From Desulfuromonas sp. (GTDB lineage: Bacteria; Desulfobacterota; Desulfuromonadia; Desulfuromonadales; SZUA-401): 29,756 nucleotides of DNA. A model generated the notes under the pieces. That model ran no database searches, was not told where the DNA came from, and saw nothing but the letters and a program-made list of their open reading frames with translations. The stretch spans positions 1 through 29,756 of the forward strand of contig PKUI01000088.1 of assembly GCA_002869605.1 (NCBI GenBank), given 5' to 3'. This document shows, one piece after another, positions 1-9,956 of this stretch. The position numbers and the translations under genes were made by a program. Position 1 is the first letter of the stretch; every line of letters starts with the position of its first letter.

Positions 1-40
1 CCCGATCGTCGGGTGACGGAGTTCGGGGTGCCTTCTTTTG

Positions 41-93
41 CTTACTTTTCTTGGGCAAGCAAGAAAAGTAAGGCGCTGCCGGGCGCCCCCGGC
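41..93 (+). repeat. Two-hairpin repeat, copy 1
   Basis: The first hairpin has a perfect 13-bp stem (41-53 with 60-72, starting CTTACTTTTCTTG) and the 6-base loop GGCAAG. Five bases later a second GC-rich hairpin follows: GCCGGG 78-83, loop CGCC, CCCGGC 88-93. The 5' flank (13-28, GTGACGGAGTTCGGGG) recurs exactly at 17524-17539. Three more copies of the module lie at 10163-10217, 10486-10542 and 17268-17324. This copy sits beyond the 3' end of xerD. A small GGGGCA/TGCCCC hairpin at 105-124 lies between them but has no T-tract on the xerD strand, so I see no convincing terminator for that operon. The repeat looks like a dispersed REP-like element. Confidence 0.85.
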
Positions 94-160
94 GGTGTTG
101 AACAGGGGCATAACAACGTGCCCCCCATATAAACATCCACTTCAGGTCGTTGAGAAACTC

Positions 161-1048
161 TCAGCCACGCGGATGATGCTGCTGGTGCAGCTTTTTCAGC
201 CGATCGCGCGTCACGTGGGTGTAGATCTGCGTGGTCGAGATGTCGGCATGACCGAGCATGGTCTGGACCGCGCGCAGATCGGCGCCGTTTTCGAGCAGGT
301 GGGTGGCAAACGAATGCCGCAAGGTATGCGGGGTGATCCGTTTGCCGATCCCGGCCTGGAGCGCGCGGCGCTTTATCATCTTCCACACCCCCTGGCGTGT
401 CAAGCCCTTGCCGAAGCGATTCAGAAACAGGTGACCGCTGTCGTGCTTGCTCGCCAGGGCGGGACGACCGTAGCTCTGATAGTCGCGTATGGCCTCGATG
501 GAAGTCTCGCCAAGCGGCACGATTCGCTGCTTGCTCCCCTTTCCCATGGTCATCAGGTAACCGACCTCCAGCTGCACCTCGCGCATGGTCAGATTAACCA
601 GCTCGGAGACCCGTAGCCCGGTGGCGTAAAACAGCTCGAGGATCGCCCGGTCGCGCTGATCGCCCGGCTCGTCGCCGGTCGGCGCATTGAGCAGGCTCTC
701 GACATCCTGCATCGACAGGGTGTGCGGCAACGCCTGCAGGCTGCGTGGCGCCTCGACACGTATCGTCGGGTTCCCCTGCGCATACTTCTCGCCATACAGG
801 AACTTGTGAAACATGCGTACCGCGACCAACGCCCGCGCACGGCTGCGCGCCGAGAGCCCCTGGTCGCGCAGGCTGACAAGGTAGCGCATGACCACCGCCG
901 GGGTCACGTCATCCGGCTGCGTCACCTTCTCGCGCTCGAGAAAATCAAGGTACCGGGAAAGGTCGCGGCCGTAGGCATCGAGGGTATTCTTGGCCAACCC
1001 CTTCTCTACCGTGACGTAGTTGAGAAACAGGTCGAGATACTGTTCCAT
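161..1048 (-). CDS. xerD: Tyrosine recombinase XerD
   Basis: Site-specific tyrosine recombinase of 295 residues that, with XerC at dif sites, resolves chromosome dimers at division. The N-terminal SAM-like DNA-binding domain spans about residues 1-85 and the catalytic domain about 105-285. The visible catalytic residues are Arg146 (ATGLR), Lys170 (MGKGSKQR), His241 and Arg244 (HTLRH), His267 (LGH) and Tyr276 (IYTH). The C-terminal LKKLHQQHHPRG resembles the end of E. coli XerD, which favours XerD over XerC. The ATG is preceded by GAGGAAGC. The gene starts 15 bases after glnD and is the last of the mutS-amidase-glnD-xerD operon. Its length is normal and it has a housekeeping context, so it is not a phage integrase. 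Confidence 0.93.
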   Translation of the reverse strand: MEQYLDLFLNYVTVEKGLAKNTLDAYGRDLSRYLDFLEREKVTQPDDVTPAVVMRYLVSLRDQGLSARSRARALVAVRMFHKFLYGEKYAQGNPTIRVEAPRSLQALPHTLSMQDVESLLNAPTGDEPGDQRDRAILELFYATGLRVSELVNLTMREVQLEVGYLMTMGKGSKQRIVPLGETSIEAIRDYQSYGRPALASKHDSGHLFLNRFGKGLTRQGVWKMIKRRALQAGIGKRITPHTLRHSFATHLLENGADLRAVQTMLGHADISTTQIYTHVTRDRLKKLHQQHHPRG

Positions 1049-1063
1049 GCTTCCTCGTTGGGG

Positions 1064-3763
1064 TTACGCTTCGTCGCTATCGAGCACCTTGAGCAGCGTG
1101 GTGCGGATTTCCTCGAGCTTCGACGGTTCCTTCACCTTCTGCGCGAAGATATCGCGCACGTAGAAGGTGTCGGCGGCCTGGTCGACCTTGGTCGAGATCT
1201 TGGCGACGTCGATATAGAGGCCGAGCTCCTTGATCGCCTTGGTCACCTCGTAGAGCAGACCGACACGGTCGCTGGCAAAAATGTCGATAACATTCGACTC
1301 GCGCGAGATGTCGTTGTCGATCACCACCCGGCTGGCACGTGCCGGCTTGTTTTTCTGCACCATAAAGGTCGGTTGCTGGCGCTTTTTAACCAGCTCGGAG
1401 ACCCGCTGCCGTCCTTCGACCACCGCCTCGAGGTCACTGGTTACCTTCTCCCAACGCTTGGGGTCGATCGGTTCGCCACCCGGCTCCTCGATCTGCAGAA
1501 TATCGAGCACCTCACCGTTGCGGCGGGTGTGGATCTGCGCGCCAAGAATGCTCAGACCGTTACCGGCCATCACGCCGGCGACCTTGGAGAACAGCCCCGG
1601 GATATCGAGGGTTGAGATGGTGATATTGACATAACCGAACTCGTGGACGTCCTCGTGTTTAAGGATCACCGAGCGCTCGCCGCGGCTGAAGGCGAAGCGC
1701 AAATGTTCGATGATGTCGTGGGAACGGTAGCTGAGCACGTAGCGGGTGTTGAGCTTGCGCAGCGTCTCGCGAACCCGGGATGCAGAGAAATCCTCCTCGA
1801 GGGCAGCGCGCACCTTGCGCTTACGGTTACGCAGCTTCTGGGAGCGTTCCTCAAGGTAGAAGTTGCTCCGTTCGAGGACCGCGAAGGTCTTCTCGTAGAG
1901 TTCCTGCAGCAGCCCCCCTTTCCACTCGTTCCAGACGTTGGGGCCAACCGCCTTGATGTCGGCGAATGTCAGCAGCGTCAGCATGCGCAAATTCTCGCTG
2001 GTCTGCATGAGCTGAGCGAAGTCGATAATCATCTTGTCATCGTGCATATCGCGTCGCTGGGAGATATGGGCCATATCGAGGTGGTGACGGACCAGGAACT
2101 CGAGCCGTTCGCGGTCCTCGCGGTTGAGGCCTAAGCGCCGCGAGATGGTCGGGATCATGTCGGCACCGCGGTTACTGTGGTTCGAGCCCTCCCCCTTGCC
2201 AATGTCATGGAACAGTACCGCGAGCAGCAGCAATTCGCGCTTCTCAACGTTGTTGGCGATTTCGGTCAAGAGCGGCTTTTTGTCGGCATAAGCGCCGTCC
2301 CACAGCTTGATGATCTCCTCGACCGCGAACAGCGAGTGGATATCGACGGTGTAGATATGGTAGGCGTCGTGCTGCACCTTGCAGTAGATGCGCCGGAACT
2401 CGGGGATAAAACGATGCAGGAAACGTAAGTGATGCATCTCGCGCAAAGTGCGGGGGACCCCCTTGGGAGAGCGCAGAATATTGAGGAACCCCTCGTTCAT
2501 GGGACGCGAGCGGCGCACCTTGTCGTTGACCCGGTGCAGGTTCTCGCGGATCAGGGTCTTGAGCGTCAGCGAGAGGGTAACGTCGTGTTGCTGCATCAGC
2601 TCGAAGGCCTTCATCATCAGCTCGGGTTGCTCGACGATGTGCGTAGCCCGGGAAAAATGCAGTTCCCCGCGCAGCAGGAAGAAGCCGTCATCGAGGTTGC
2701 GGCGCTTGAGGTAACCGAACAGGCGGTTGCCACTCTCCCCTTGAGTAACGCGGGCGATCAGATACGAGGAAAGATGCTCGGCGTGGGTGGCGTGCTCATA
2801 GTAGTCCTGCATAAACTGCTCAACCGCCAGGACTCCCTTGTTGTCGCGGTAGCCAAGGAAGTTGGCAATCCGTTCCTGGTGCTCGAATTGCAGCTGCTCG
2901 TTTTTGCGCGAGGAGATGAAATGCAGCTCGTTGCGAATCCGCCACAAAAAGTCAAACGCCTCCTGGAACTCTTCATACTCCTTCTCGCTCATGATACCGC
3001 GTACCACAAGGTCGCGGAAGGTCTTGGCACCGGCACGCACCCGCGCGATCCATATCGCAGTCTGCAGGTCACGCAGTCCCCCCTCGCCTTCCTTGATATT
3101 AGGTTCGATGAGAAAAACAGAGGAACCATACTTCTTGAGCCGCTCGGAGTGTTCGGCGAGCTTTTCACGTACGAACTGGCTGGCGCTGCGGCTCAAAAGC
3201 AGCTCGATGACCCCTTTATCGAAGATCTCGTAGAGATCCTGGTCGCCACACAGGTAACGGCCATCGAGCAGCGCGGTGCGCACCGTGATGTCGTCCATGG
3301 CAACCTTGATGCAATCCTTGTCGGTACGCACGCTGTGCCCCACGTCGAGGCCGAGATCCCAGAGTAGGTAGAGCATCCGCTCGGATAGCTGTTCGACCAG
3401 GTCGCGGTCACGACCGCGATAGAAGAACATCAGGTCGATGTCGGAACGGGGGTTGAGCTCACCTCTTCCATAGCCCCCTACGGCGATCAGCGCACAACCG
3501 GTCGAGGAACCGGAGGCGATATCACAGCGCACCATACGATACAACTGACGGATCAACAGATCGATAGACGCGCAGCGTGCCTCGACGATTTCGCGGCCGC
3601 TGGCGCCATCGCGGTGCTGTTGATGCAGCTTCGCGTCCTGATCATCGAGGTAATGGCGCGCGATGTCCAGAATCGCGGCACGAGCCTCGTCAAAGGGGAG
3701 TTCTTGCAAGCGCCATTCTTCAGGCCCGAAAAAATAGTCCTGATGATTCAGTTCGTTTATCAA
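1064..3763 (-). CDS. glnD: Bifunctional PII uridylyltransferase / uridylyl-removing enzyme
   Basis: Nitrogen-status sensor of 899 residues that attaches UMP to PII proteins when glutamine is low and removes it when glutamine is high. Domain order is complete: a nucleotidyltransferase domain with GGYGRGELNPRSDIDL (residues 96-111, metal-binding Asp108 and Asp110), a central linker, an HD hydrolase domain with FHDIGKG (HD at 519-520), and two C-terminal ACT domains (DIPGLFSKVAGVMAGNGL and DRVGLLYEVTKAIKELGL) that bind glutamine in this family. The start is a TTG codon (3763-3761) preceded by GAGGT at good spacing. That ribosome site overlaps the TGA of the upstream amidase gene, which suggests translational coupling. 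There is no PII gene in the window. Confidence 0.95.
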   Translation of the reverse strand: MINELNHQDYFFGPEEWRLQELPFDEARAAILDIARHYLDDQDAKLHQQHRDGASGREIVEARCASIDLLIRQLYRMVRCDIASGSSTGCALIAVGGYGRGELNPRSDIDLMFFYRGRDRDLVEQLSERMLYLLWDLGLDVGHSVRTDKDCIKVAMDDITVRTALLDGRYLCGDQDLYEIFDKGVIELLLSRSASQFVREKLAEHSERLKKYGSSVFLIEPNIKEGEGGLRDLQTAIWIARVRAGAKTFRDLVVRGIMSEKEYEEFQEAFDFLWRIRNELHFISSRKNEQLQFEHQERIANFLGYRDNKGVLAVEQFMQDYYEHATHAEHLSSYLIARVTQGESGNRLFGYLKRRNLDDGFFLLRGELHFSRATHIVEQPELMMKAFELMQQHDVTLSLTLKTLIRENLHRVNDKVRRSRPMNEGFLNILRSPKGVPRTLREMHHLRFLHRFIPEFRRIYCKVQHDAYHIYTVDIHSLFAVEEIIKLWDGAYADKKPLLTEIANNVEKRELLLLAVLFHDIGKGEGSNHSNRGADMIPTISRRLGLNREDRERLEFLVRHHLDMAHISQRRDMHDDKMIIDFAQLMQTSENLRMLTLLTFADIKAVGPNVWNEWKGGLLQELYEKTFAVLERSNFYLEERSQKLRNRKRKVRAALEEDFSASRVRETLRKLNTRYVLSYRSHDIIEHLRFAFSRGERSVILKHEDVHEFGYVNITISTLDIPGLFSKVAGVMAGNGLSILGAQIHTRRNGEVLDILQIEEPGGEPIDPKRWEKVTSDLEAVVEGRQRVSELVKKRQQPTFMVQKNKPARASRVVIDNDISRESNVIDIFASDRVGLLYEVTKAIKELGLYIDVAKISTKVDQAADTFYVRDIFAQKVKEPSKLEEIRTTLLKVLDSDEA

Positions 3764-3774
3764 ATCGTCGTACC

Positions 3775-5613
3775 TCAGTTGGAAGCGAGGTTGTAGGCCT
3801 CAAGATAATGACCGACTCCGGTAGCAATCGCTTCGGCGGAGCGGGTCTGGAACCTCTGATCCGCGAGCCGCTTCTCTTCGCGTCGGTTGCTGATGAAGGC
3901 CACCTCCACCAGCACCGAGGGCATGGTCGCGTTCCAGAGTACATGAAACGGACCCTGGCGAACCCCGAGATCCTTGATGTTCGAATATTTTCGCGACAGC
4001 CCATCAATCAGTGCTTCCTGGATTTCTGCTGCGAGGCGACTCGATTCGTTGATCTTGGAATTTGCCATCAAGTCGAGCAGGATCATGTCGAGATCCCCGA
4101 CCTTCTGCAGCGAGGTGCCATTCTCGCGGGCAACTACCTCGATCACGTCGTCGTTCTTGGAGAAATTCAGGTAGTAGGTCTCGGCACCGTACGGCTTGCG
4201 GCTCCGGTTGGCGTTGGCATGCAGCGAGACAAACAGGTCGGCATCGAGACGGTTGGCGATCAGGGTGCGTTCGTCGAGCGGGATGTACACGTCGCTGTCC
4301 CGCGTCAGGATCACCTCGCAGGGAAACCGCTTCTTCAGCTGGGCAGACAGCGCCTTGGCCAGCGCCAGGGTCACGTCCTTTTCCATCAACCCGCGCGGGC
4401 CGATAGCCCCGGGATCCTTCCCGCCGTGCCCGGGATCGAGCACGATACGCACGCCGCGCCCGACCTTGTTTTCGGGCAGTTTCACATGCGGTTGTTCTTC
4501 CTTGGGACGGGAATCGAGCACCTCGGCGAGTTGCTGCTCGTCGAGCTTAACCGTCGCCGCACTTGCGGCCGCCGCCTTGGATGCGCTGGACGGAGACGCG
4601 CCGGCGGCGCTTTTCGGCATGGCGGCTGCCGCGAGTTGCGCAGTCACCGTGGCACCCGGATGGGCGCCCGAGTCGGCATTGAGCTTCTGCGGCGCGCTCG
4701 TCGCAACCACCGGTCCGGAGTTCGACAACGGACCGCTGATATCAATGATGACCCGGAACGGGTCGTTGAGGGTAAACACCTGGTACGGGTTGGCCGCGTC
4801 GAGGTCGAGGACTACGCGAGCCACGTCGTTGCGGTATTGTCCGCCGCGAACCTGCCGGACCCGTCCGTCGCCGAGATCGATCGCCTGTTTCAGAACTCCG
4901 ATATCGCCTGGCGCAAGGTCAATGAAGATGCGCGGGTCATCTCCCTTGACAAAACCGGGGGTCGCCGAGGCGTTACCTTCGAGATCCAGGACCACGCGGG
5001 TAAAGTCGGGATAGGTATGGTAACGGACACCGATGATCGCCCCCTCGGCCTTCGCCGGCACACGCGCAGGGGGCGGTGGAGACGCCACCTGGAGCGCCTC
5101 GGGGGCCAACTCCTTGAGACGAGCACGAGCCGCTGCGAACATGTCGCCGTCGTGGTAGATCGAGACCAGGCGTCGATAGTGCTCGATCGCCCTCTTCTGA
5201 TCACCAAATTTTTCTTCGAGAATCTGGGCGGCTATCAACAGACCATCATCGACCAGCGATGATCCCGGATGCTCGAGGGCGAGCTGATCAAAATAAGCGA
5301 TCGCGGCGCGCAGGTCGTCCTTAACGTACGATACGTCATACAGGCCCTGGGAGATTTTGCCGGCCATGTACAGGGCATCGGCAGAGCGCTGATGTTCCGA
5401 GTCGAGGTCGTGAACCTGCAGGAACAGCTTGCGGACCTTGAGCCACTGGTCACGGTATTTCTGTTTGCGGGGTGAATCGAGCAGTTCGAAGTAGGCCTTG
5501 CGCGCCTTGTTGTAGCTGTTTTCCACGGACAGGGCGTAGGCCGGCGTCAACAGCGACGCACACAGCGTCACACACATCATCATCAGCAACGCACGACAGA
5601 GCAACGTTTTCAC
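3775..5613 (-). CDS. N-acetylmuramoyl-L-alanine amidase (AMIN + Amidase_3)
   Basis: Periplasmic zinc amidase of 612 residues, AmiC type, that cleaves the bond between N-acetylmuramic acid and the stem peptide, normally for daughter-cell separation. A signal peptide covers about residues 1-27. A helical TPR-like segment follows (about 30-170, with [13 protein letters not shown] and [15 protein letters not shown]), then an AMIN domain (about 193-295), an Ala/Ser/Pro-rich linker (300-380) and the Amidase_3 domain from 388. Zinc ligands are His396 (DPGHGG), Glu411 (LMEKD) and His465 (SLHANA); the likely catalytic residue is Glu570 (VEVAFISN). The N-terminal TPR-like region makes it longer than E. 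coli AmiC. The start codon overlaps the mutS stop by 4 bases (ATGA), so the two are probably coupled. Confidence 0.92.
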   Translation of the reverse strand: MKTLLCRALLMMMCVTLCASLLTPAYALSVENSYNKARKAYFELLDSPRKQKYRDQWLKVRKLFLQVHDLDSEHQRSADALYMAGKISQGLYDVSYVKDDLRAAIAYFDQLALEHPGSSLVDDGLLIAAQILEEKFGDQKRAIEHYRRLVSIYHDGDMFAAARARLKELAPEALQVASPPPPARVPAKAEGAIIGVRYHTYPDFTRVVLDLEGNASATPGFVKGDDPRIFIDLAPGDIGVLKQAIDLGDGRVRQVRGGQYRNDVARVVLDLDAANPYQVFTLNDPFRVIIDISGPLSNSGPVVATSAPQKLNADSGAHPGATVTAQLAAAAMPKSAAGASPSSASKAAAASAATVKLDEQQLAEVLDSRPKEEQPHVKLPENKVGRGVRIVLDPGHGGKDPGAIGPRGLMEKDVTLALAKALSAQLKKRFPCEVILTRDSDVYIPLDERTLIANRLDADLFVSLHANANRSRKPYGAETYYLNFSKNDDVIEVVARENGTSLQKVGDLDMILLDLMANSKINESSRLAAEIQEALIDGLSRKYSNIKDLGVRQGPFHVLWNATMPSVLVEVAFISNRREEKRLADQRFQTRSAEAIATGVGHYLEAYNLASN

Positions 5614-8228
5614 GCGAGTTCCTTCAGTTCGTTGAGCAGGTTCAAAGCTTCCAGCGGTGTCAACGAAGCGATATCGACAGCCGCAAGGCGTTCACGAATT
5701 AGGTCATTTTCCCCGGCGAACAGGGTCAGTTGCGGGCTGGCACTCCCCGTCGAGGAGCCCTCGGAATCATGCGCCAGGCGCGGCGCGCCGTCGGCATCGA
5801 GTTCACCTGCCTCCAGATTACGCAGCACTTCCTTGGCACGCTCAATAACCGGGCTCGGCAAGCCGGCCAACCTGGCGACCTGAATGCCGTAAGAATGGCT
5901 CGCCGGCCCCGGCACGATGCGACGCAGGAACACCACCTGGTCGTTCCATTCGCGCACCGCGACGTTGTAGTTCTTGATCCTTTCACGGGTCATGCCAAGC
6001 TCGGCCAGCTCATGGTAATGGGTCGCGAACAGGGTCTTGGCCGCCACCGGGGCGTGATCATGCAGGTACTCGGCAACCGCCCAGGCGATGCTGACCCCGT
6101 CGAAGGTACTGGTGCCACGGCCGATCTCGTCAAGGACTACCAGGCTCCTGGGGGTGGCGTGATGTAAAATATTGGCGGTCTCGTTCATCTCGACCATGAA
6201 GGTCGAAAGACCCCGCGCTAGGTTGTCGCTCGCCCCGACGCGGGTGAAAACGCGGTCGACGACGCCGATACGCGCGCTCTTGGCCGGCACGAAGCTCCCC
6301 ATCTGCGCCAACAGGGTGATCAACGCGACCTGGCGCATGTAGGTCGATTTACCGGCCATGTTGGGACCGGTAATGATTAGCAGCTGATTTTCACGCGTGT
6401 CGAGGGTAACATCGTTGGGCACAAAGCGCTCGCCGAGACTCATCGACTCGATCACCGGGTGACGTCCCTCCTCGATCACCAGTTCGTCGCCGTCGTGCAC
6501 CTGCGGCCGCACGTAACGACGATCGTGGGCCAACTCGGCCAGGGAGAGCAGTACGTCGAGTTGCGCCAGGATACGTGCGGTCTCCTGGACCCGCTCACCG
6601 CAGGCAGCGGCCTGTTGGCGCACCTCGATAAACAGATCGTACTCCAGAGCCGTGAGCCGCTCCTCGGCACCGAGCACCTTGCTCTCATACTCCTTGAGCG
6701 TCGGCGTGATGTAGCGCTCGGCGTTGGCCAGAGTCTGCTTGCGCTCGTAATCCTCCGGGACCTTGTCGAGGTGACTCTTGGTGACTTCGATGTAATAACC
6801 GAAGACCTTGTTGTAGCGAACCTTGAGCGACGAGATGCCGCTGCGCTGGCGCTCATCCCCCTCGAGGCGCGCAATCCAGCCCTTCCCTTCGCGGCTGATG
6901 GTACGCAGCTCGTCGAGTTCGTCATCGAAGCCGTCACGGATCAGGCCACCGTCGCGCAGGGCCACCGGTGGTTCATCGACCAGGGCGGTAGCCACCAGGG
7001 CCGCAAGATCCTCGACCGGGTCGAGCGACTGGCAAAGCTGCAGCAAAAGCGGCGCGTCGCAACCGCCGAGCAGATCAATCACCTGCGGCAGCCGTTGCAA
7101 CGAGAGCCGCAACGCCACGAGATCACGGGCATTGGCGCTGCCCATGATCGTACGCGTGATCAGGCGCTCGAGGTCATAAACCCCGTCAAGCGCTTCACGT
7201 AAATCGGTGCGCAGCAGCGCCGCGTCGAGGAGCTGCTCGACCGCGGCGTGGCGTGCGTTGATGGTCGAAACGTCGACCAACGGGTAGTTGAGCCAGCGTT
7301 TGAGCAGGCGTCCACCCATGGCGGTAACGGTGCGATCGAGCACACCGAGCAGACTCCCCTTGCGCTTTCCGTCCTGGAGGTTGGCGTTCAGCTCGAGGTT
7401 GCGCCGTGTCGCCTCGTCAAATACCAGGTGCTCCTGGCTGCTGTAGGTGAGCAGGGAACGGATATGGGTCACCGCCCCCATCTGTGTCTCCTGCAGATAG
7501 TGGAGCGCGGCACCGGCGGCGGCGATGGCGGCTGGAAGTTGCGCACAACCGAAGGCGTCGAGCTGGGCGACCTTGAAGAAACTGGTGATCACATCCGCAG
7601 CGCGATCCTGCTCCCAGACATAATCGGGGAGGCGATTGACGCTGCGACCGTCGAGGCTGAAACCGAGTTGCCGAACCAACGCCTCCCCTTCATCGCCATC
7701 CGGCACCAGCACCTCGCGCGGCTGCGCGGAGGAGATCTCGGTACGCACCCCCTCGTCGGAGACGGTTTCGGTGACCCGGAACTCGCCGGTGGTAATATCG
7801 ACCAGCGCCACCCCGCAGGTCCCATCCGTCCCGGGAGAGATCGCCATCAGATAATTGTTTTCGTTCGGCTGCAGGGTGTCGGTGTCGGTAACCAGGCCGG
7901 GGGTAACCACGCGCACCACGTCGCGTTTAACCAGCCCCTTGACCAGCTTGGGGTCCTCGGTCTGCTCACAGATGGCCACCTTGTGGCCGTGTTCGACCAG
8001 CTTGGCGACGTAAGGCTGACAGCTGTGATGCGGCACACCACACAACGGGATCTCCTCGTCGGAGCCCTTGTTGCGCGATGTCAGGGTGATATCGAGGATC
8101 TTGGCGGCGGTGACCGCATCCTCCATGAACATTTCGTAAAAATCACCGAGGCGAAAAAAAAGAATGGCGTCAGGATACCGCGATTTAATCTCGAGGTATT
8201 GACGCATCATCGGTGTAACTGTCGACAT
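5610..8228 (-). CDS. mutS: DNA mismatch repair protein MutS
   Basis: Mismatch-recognition ATPase of 872 residues, MutS1 family. The mismatch-reading motif GDFYEMF is at residues 28-34, with Phe30 and Glu32 matching E. coli Phe36 and Glu38. Connector, lever and clamp regions follow. The ATPase domain carries Walker A GPNMAGKS (621-628) and Walker B LVVLDE (696-701), followed by GRGTSTFDG. Near the C-terminus QLTLF (833-837) fits a beta-clamp-binding motif. The ATG is preceded by AGAGG at 9 bases. It is the first gene of the operon. A candidate promoter and a leader hairpin lie just upstream, in the 164-bp gap shared with the divergent gene at 8393. No mutL is in the window. Confidence 0.96.
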   Translation of the reverse strand: MSTVTPMMRQYLEIKSRYPDAILFFRLGDFYEMFMEDAVTAAKILDITLTSRNKGSDEEIPLCGVPHHSCQPYVAKLVEHGHKVAICEQTEDPKLVKGLVKRDVVRVVTPGLVTDTDTLQPNENNYLMAISPGTDGTCGVALVDITTGEFRVTETVSDEGVRTEISSAQPREVLVPDGDEGEALVRQLGFSLDGRSVNRLPDYVWEQDRAADVITSFFKVAQLDAFGCAQLPAAIAAAGAALHYLQETQMGAVTHIRSLLTYSSQEHLVFDEATRRNLELNANLQDGKRKGSLLGVLDRTVTAMGGRLLKRWLNYPLVDVSTINARHAAVEQLLDAALLRTDLREALDGVYDLERLITRTIMGSANARDLVALRLSLQRLPQVIDLLGGCDAPLLLQLCQSLDPVEDLAALVATALVDEPPVALRDGGLIRDGFDDELDELRTISREGKGWIARLEGDERQRSGISSLKVRYNKVFGYYIEVTKSHLDKVPEDYERKQTLANAERYITPTLKEYESKVLGAEERLTALEYDLFIEVRQQAAACGERVQETARILAQLDVLLSLAELAHDRRYVRPQVHDGDELVIEEGRHPVIESMSLGERFVPNDVTLDTRENQLLIITGPNMAGKSTYMRQVALITLLAQMGSFVPAKSARIGVVDRVFTRVGASDNLARGLSTFMVEMNETANILHHATPRSLVVLDEIGRGTSTFDGVSIAWAVAEYLHDHAPVAAKTLFATHYHELAELGMTRERIKNYNVAVREWNDQVVFLRRIVPGPASHSYGIQVARLAGLPSPVIERAKEVLRNLEAGELDADGAPRLAHDSEGSSTGSASPQLTLFAGENDLIRERLAAVDIASLTPLEALNLLNELKELA

Positions 8229-8249
8229 GAAACAGAACCTCTATAAATA

Positions 8250-8272
8250 GAAAAAAACGCCGCTTGGCAGCG
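8250..8272 (-). promoter_or_regulatory. Stem-loop plus T-tract in the mutS leader
   Basis: On the minus strand the 15-base CGCTGCCAAGCGGCG (8272-8258) can form a 5-bp stem with one G-U pair and a 5-base loop, followed by seven T residues. The end of the T-tract is 22 bases from the mutS start codon. No minus-strand gene lies upstream to terminate. It may be a short attenuator or a 5' stabilising stem-loop of the mutS operon mRNA. The stem is short, so function is uncertain. Confidence 0.4.
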
Positions 8273-8277
8273 AGATT

Positions 8278-8307
8278 ATGTTAACAAATCGGGGGCAACG
8301 CTGTAAA
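8278..8307 (-). promoter_or_regulatory. Candidate sigma-70 promoter for the mutS operon
   Basis: On the minus strand TTTACA (8307-8302) and TAACAT (8283-8278) are separated by 18 bases. They match the consensus -35 at 5 of 6 and -10 at 4 of 6 positions. Transcription would begin near 8271, at the base of the leader stem-loop. Found by eye only. Confidence 0.4.
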
Positions 8308-8336
8308 TAGCACAACGCCATAGAATCACTTCAGGG

Positions 8337-8365
8337 TTGAACTGCCTACGGGCTAATGGTATCCA
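8337..8365 (+). promoter_or_regulatory. Candidate sigma-70 promoter for the 8393 gene and CDF transporter
   Basis: TTGAAC (8337-8342) and TATCCA (8360-8365) are separated by 17 bases. The predicted start is near 8372, about 20 bases before the ATG at 8393, and CGGAG serves as the ribosome site. Confidence 0.45.
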
Positions 8366-8392
8366 TAACCGACCCAAACAGCGGAGCGAAAC

Positions 8393-8896
8393 ATGAGCGA
8401 CAAAAACGAGACCTCTCAGGTCAACCCCGACGACTTCCGGATCGACACCCTCGACGACGAAATTCGTGCCGACCGGCAATGCACCGAACTACTCAAGGGC
8501 TTTGCCGCGAGCATGGTACAAGATCATCAGCTCCCCCCCCTGGAGGCGGGACAGCTCGCCCACGGTGCCGACCCGTTCCTGCGCGACTACCTGATCGCCA
8601 ACCGCCGCGAGAACCTGTTTCAGCCCTCCCCGGGACGGGTCCGGCAATTCGCCGGGCATTTTTACATCGTCAACAACATGGAACCGAACCGCCGTGAGCT
8701 GGCCTCCATGCTCGCCGGCATCGAGGCCTTCTATCGCTACTGCCTGGAACAGGGCTGGGTCAACGCCGCGCTGATCGAAACCATCACCGAGGAATGCGCC
8801 GCCATCGATGACTATGCGGCGCGCATCGAGAGTTTCTGGGACCTCAAGGACGACGGATTCATCGCCTGGCGGCAGGAAATCCCCATCGATAAATAA
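8393..8896 (+). CDS. Conserved-looking hypothetical protein, coupled to the CDF transporter
   Basis: A 167-residue protein that I do not recognise. It has no signal peptide or membrane segment, and it is acidic at both ends (many Asp and Glu in residues 1-30 and 145-167), so a soluble cytoplasmic protein is likely. The middle (about 60-125) looks mostly helical, and no metal-binding motif or catalytic signature stands out. The start is supported by CGGAG six bases upstream and by a plausible promoter at 8337-8365. Its stop codon overlaps the ATG of the CDF gene by one base (TAATG), so the two are probably translated together. Codon use resembles that of its neighbours. A role linked to the transporter is inferred from coupling only. 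Confidence 0.8.
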   Translation: MSDKNETSQVNPDDFRIDTLDDEIRADRQCTELLKGFAASMVQDHQLPPLEAGQLAHGADPFLRDYLIANRRENLFQPSPGRVRQFAGHFYIVNNMEPNRRELASMLAGIEAFYRYCLEQGWVNAALIETITEECAAIDDYAARIESFWDLKDDGFIAWRQEIPIDK

Positions 8897-9849
8897 TGGA
8901 CAGCCACGCTCGCAAGAAAATTCGCGCCGCCCGACTGGCGGTGACCACCGCCACGCTGCTGGCTCTGGCCAAGGGCGTCATCGGCCTGTTCAGTGGCTCG
9001 ATGGCGATCATCACCTCGGCGGTCGACAGCCTGCTCGACATCATGATGTCGGGGGTCAACTACGTGGCGATCAGGCACGCCGAACGCCCCGCCGACGAAT
9101 GCCACCCCTTCGGACACGGCAAGTACGAAACCCTGGCAACGATCTTCCAGGCGCTGGTAATCACTTCATCCGGAGTCTGGATTATCATCGAGTCGAGTGC
9201 CCGCCTGCGCCAGGGCCGGGAGCTGAGCGCGCTCGGAAGCGGCATCTTCATCCTGCTGGCCGCGTCGTTCGCCTCGTGGCTATTGAGTCAGTTTCTCAAG
9301 CGGGTCGCCGCCGAGACCGACTCCTCGGCGCTGGCAGCCGATTCGCTGCACTTCAGCATGGACATCTATACCAATCTGGTGCTTGCGCTCGGGGTCGCGG
9401 CCGTAGCTTTTTTCGATCTCTACTGGGTCGACCCGGCACTGTCGATCGTGGTGGCACTTTACATCATCTGGCAGGCCCTCGGCTTACTGCGCCATGGTAT
9501 CGGCGACGTCCTCGACCGCGAGCTACCGACCGAGATGCAGGAACAGATCGACGAGCTGATCCGCACCAGTGACGTACACGCCCTCGACTACCACAACCTG
9601 CGCACCCGCAGGGCCGGCTCGCACAAGATCATGGACTTCCACCTCACCCTGTGCAAGCACCTTTCGGTGGAAGAGGCGCATGCCATCTCCGACAGCCTCG
9701 AGAAGCGGATCGAGGAAGACCTGCGCCCGGCCGATGTGACCATCCATATCGAGCCATGCGCACGCGCCGACTGCCCGGGCTACCAGCGCTGCGACAAGCG
9801 GGATCGCTTCGAACAGGAAAAATCCTCCAGCGGCTCAGGCCAGGATTGA
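8896..9849 (+). CDS. Cation diffusion facilitator transporter (FieF-like)
   Basis: Inner-membrane divalent-cation/proton antiporter of 317 residues, CDF family, expected to export Zn2+, Fe2+ or a similar ion. Several membrane segments lie between residues 12 and 195, followed by a cytoplasmic C-terminal domain (about 205-287). The transport-site residues follow the FieF pattern: Asp44 and Asp48 in SAVDSLLD, and His152 and Asp156 in LHFSMD, an HD-DD type site. HPFGHGKYE (70-78) is the usual conserved loop. An unusual C-terminal tail carries Cys288, Cys293 and Cys299 in PCARADCPGYQRCDK and could bind metal. The gene is translationally coupled to the 8393 gene. The exact metal cannot be read from the sequence. 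Confidence 0.9.
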   Translation: MDSHARKKIRAARLAVTTATLLALAKGVIGLFSGSMAIITSAVDSLLDIMMSGVNYVAIRHAERPADECHPFGHGKYETLATIFQALVITSSGVWIIIESSARLRQGRELSALGSGIFILLAASFASWLLSQFLKRVAAETDSSALAADSLHFSMDIYTNLVLALGVAAVAFFDLYWVDPALSIVVALYIIWQALGLLRHGIGDVLDRELPTEMQEQIDELIRTSDVHALDYHNLRTRRAGSHKIMDFHLTLCKHLSVEEAHAISDSLEKRIEEDLRPADVTIHIEPCARADCPGYQRCDKRDRFEQEKSSSGSGQD

Positions 9850-9873
9850 ATCTAGCTCGGGTTCGCAAGATAA

Positions 9874-9894
9874 AACCAGGCGCATTGCCTGGTT
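9874..9894 (+). other. Small hairpin after the CDF gene
   Basis: AACCAGGC (9874-9881) pairs with GCCTGGTT (9887-9894) across a 5-base loop, 24 bases after the CDF stop codon. There is no T-tract, so it is more likely an mRNA 3' stem-loop or a weak terminator than a full intrinsic terminator. Confidence 0.4.
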
Positions 9895-9956
9895 CAGACT
9901 GCAACAGCGTTGATACTGAATAATCTTATAGTTCAAGTAAAAGACAAATTCTTTTT

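Noticed and set aside
161..1048. Tyrosine recombinase as a sign of an integrated mobile element
   Set aside because: Catalytic and C-terminal features fit XerD, and it is embedded in a housekeeping operon. No att-like duplications or phage genes are nearby.
2429..3367. Plus-strand open frame of 312 codons opposite glnD
   Set aside because: Antisense to well-supported GlnD domains, with no motif of its own.
3577..5262. Long plus-strand open frame (561 codons)
   Set aside because: It lies opposite the amidase gene, whose domains and catalytic residues are clear. Its translation shows no recognisable domain, and GC-rich third positions produce such antisense frames.
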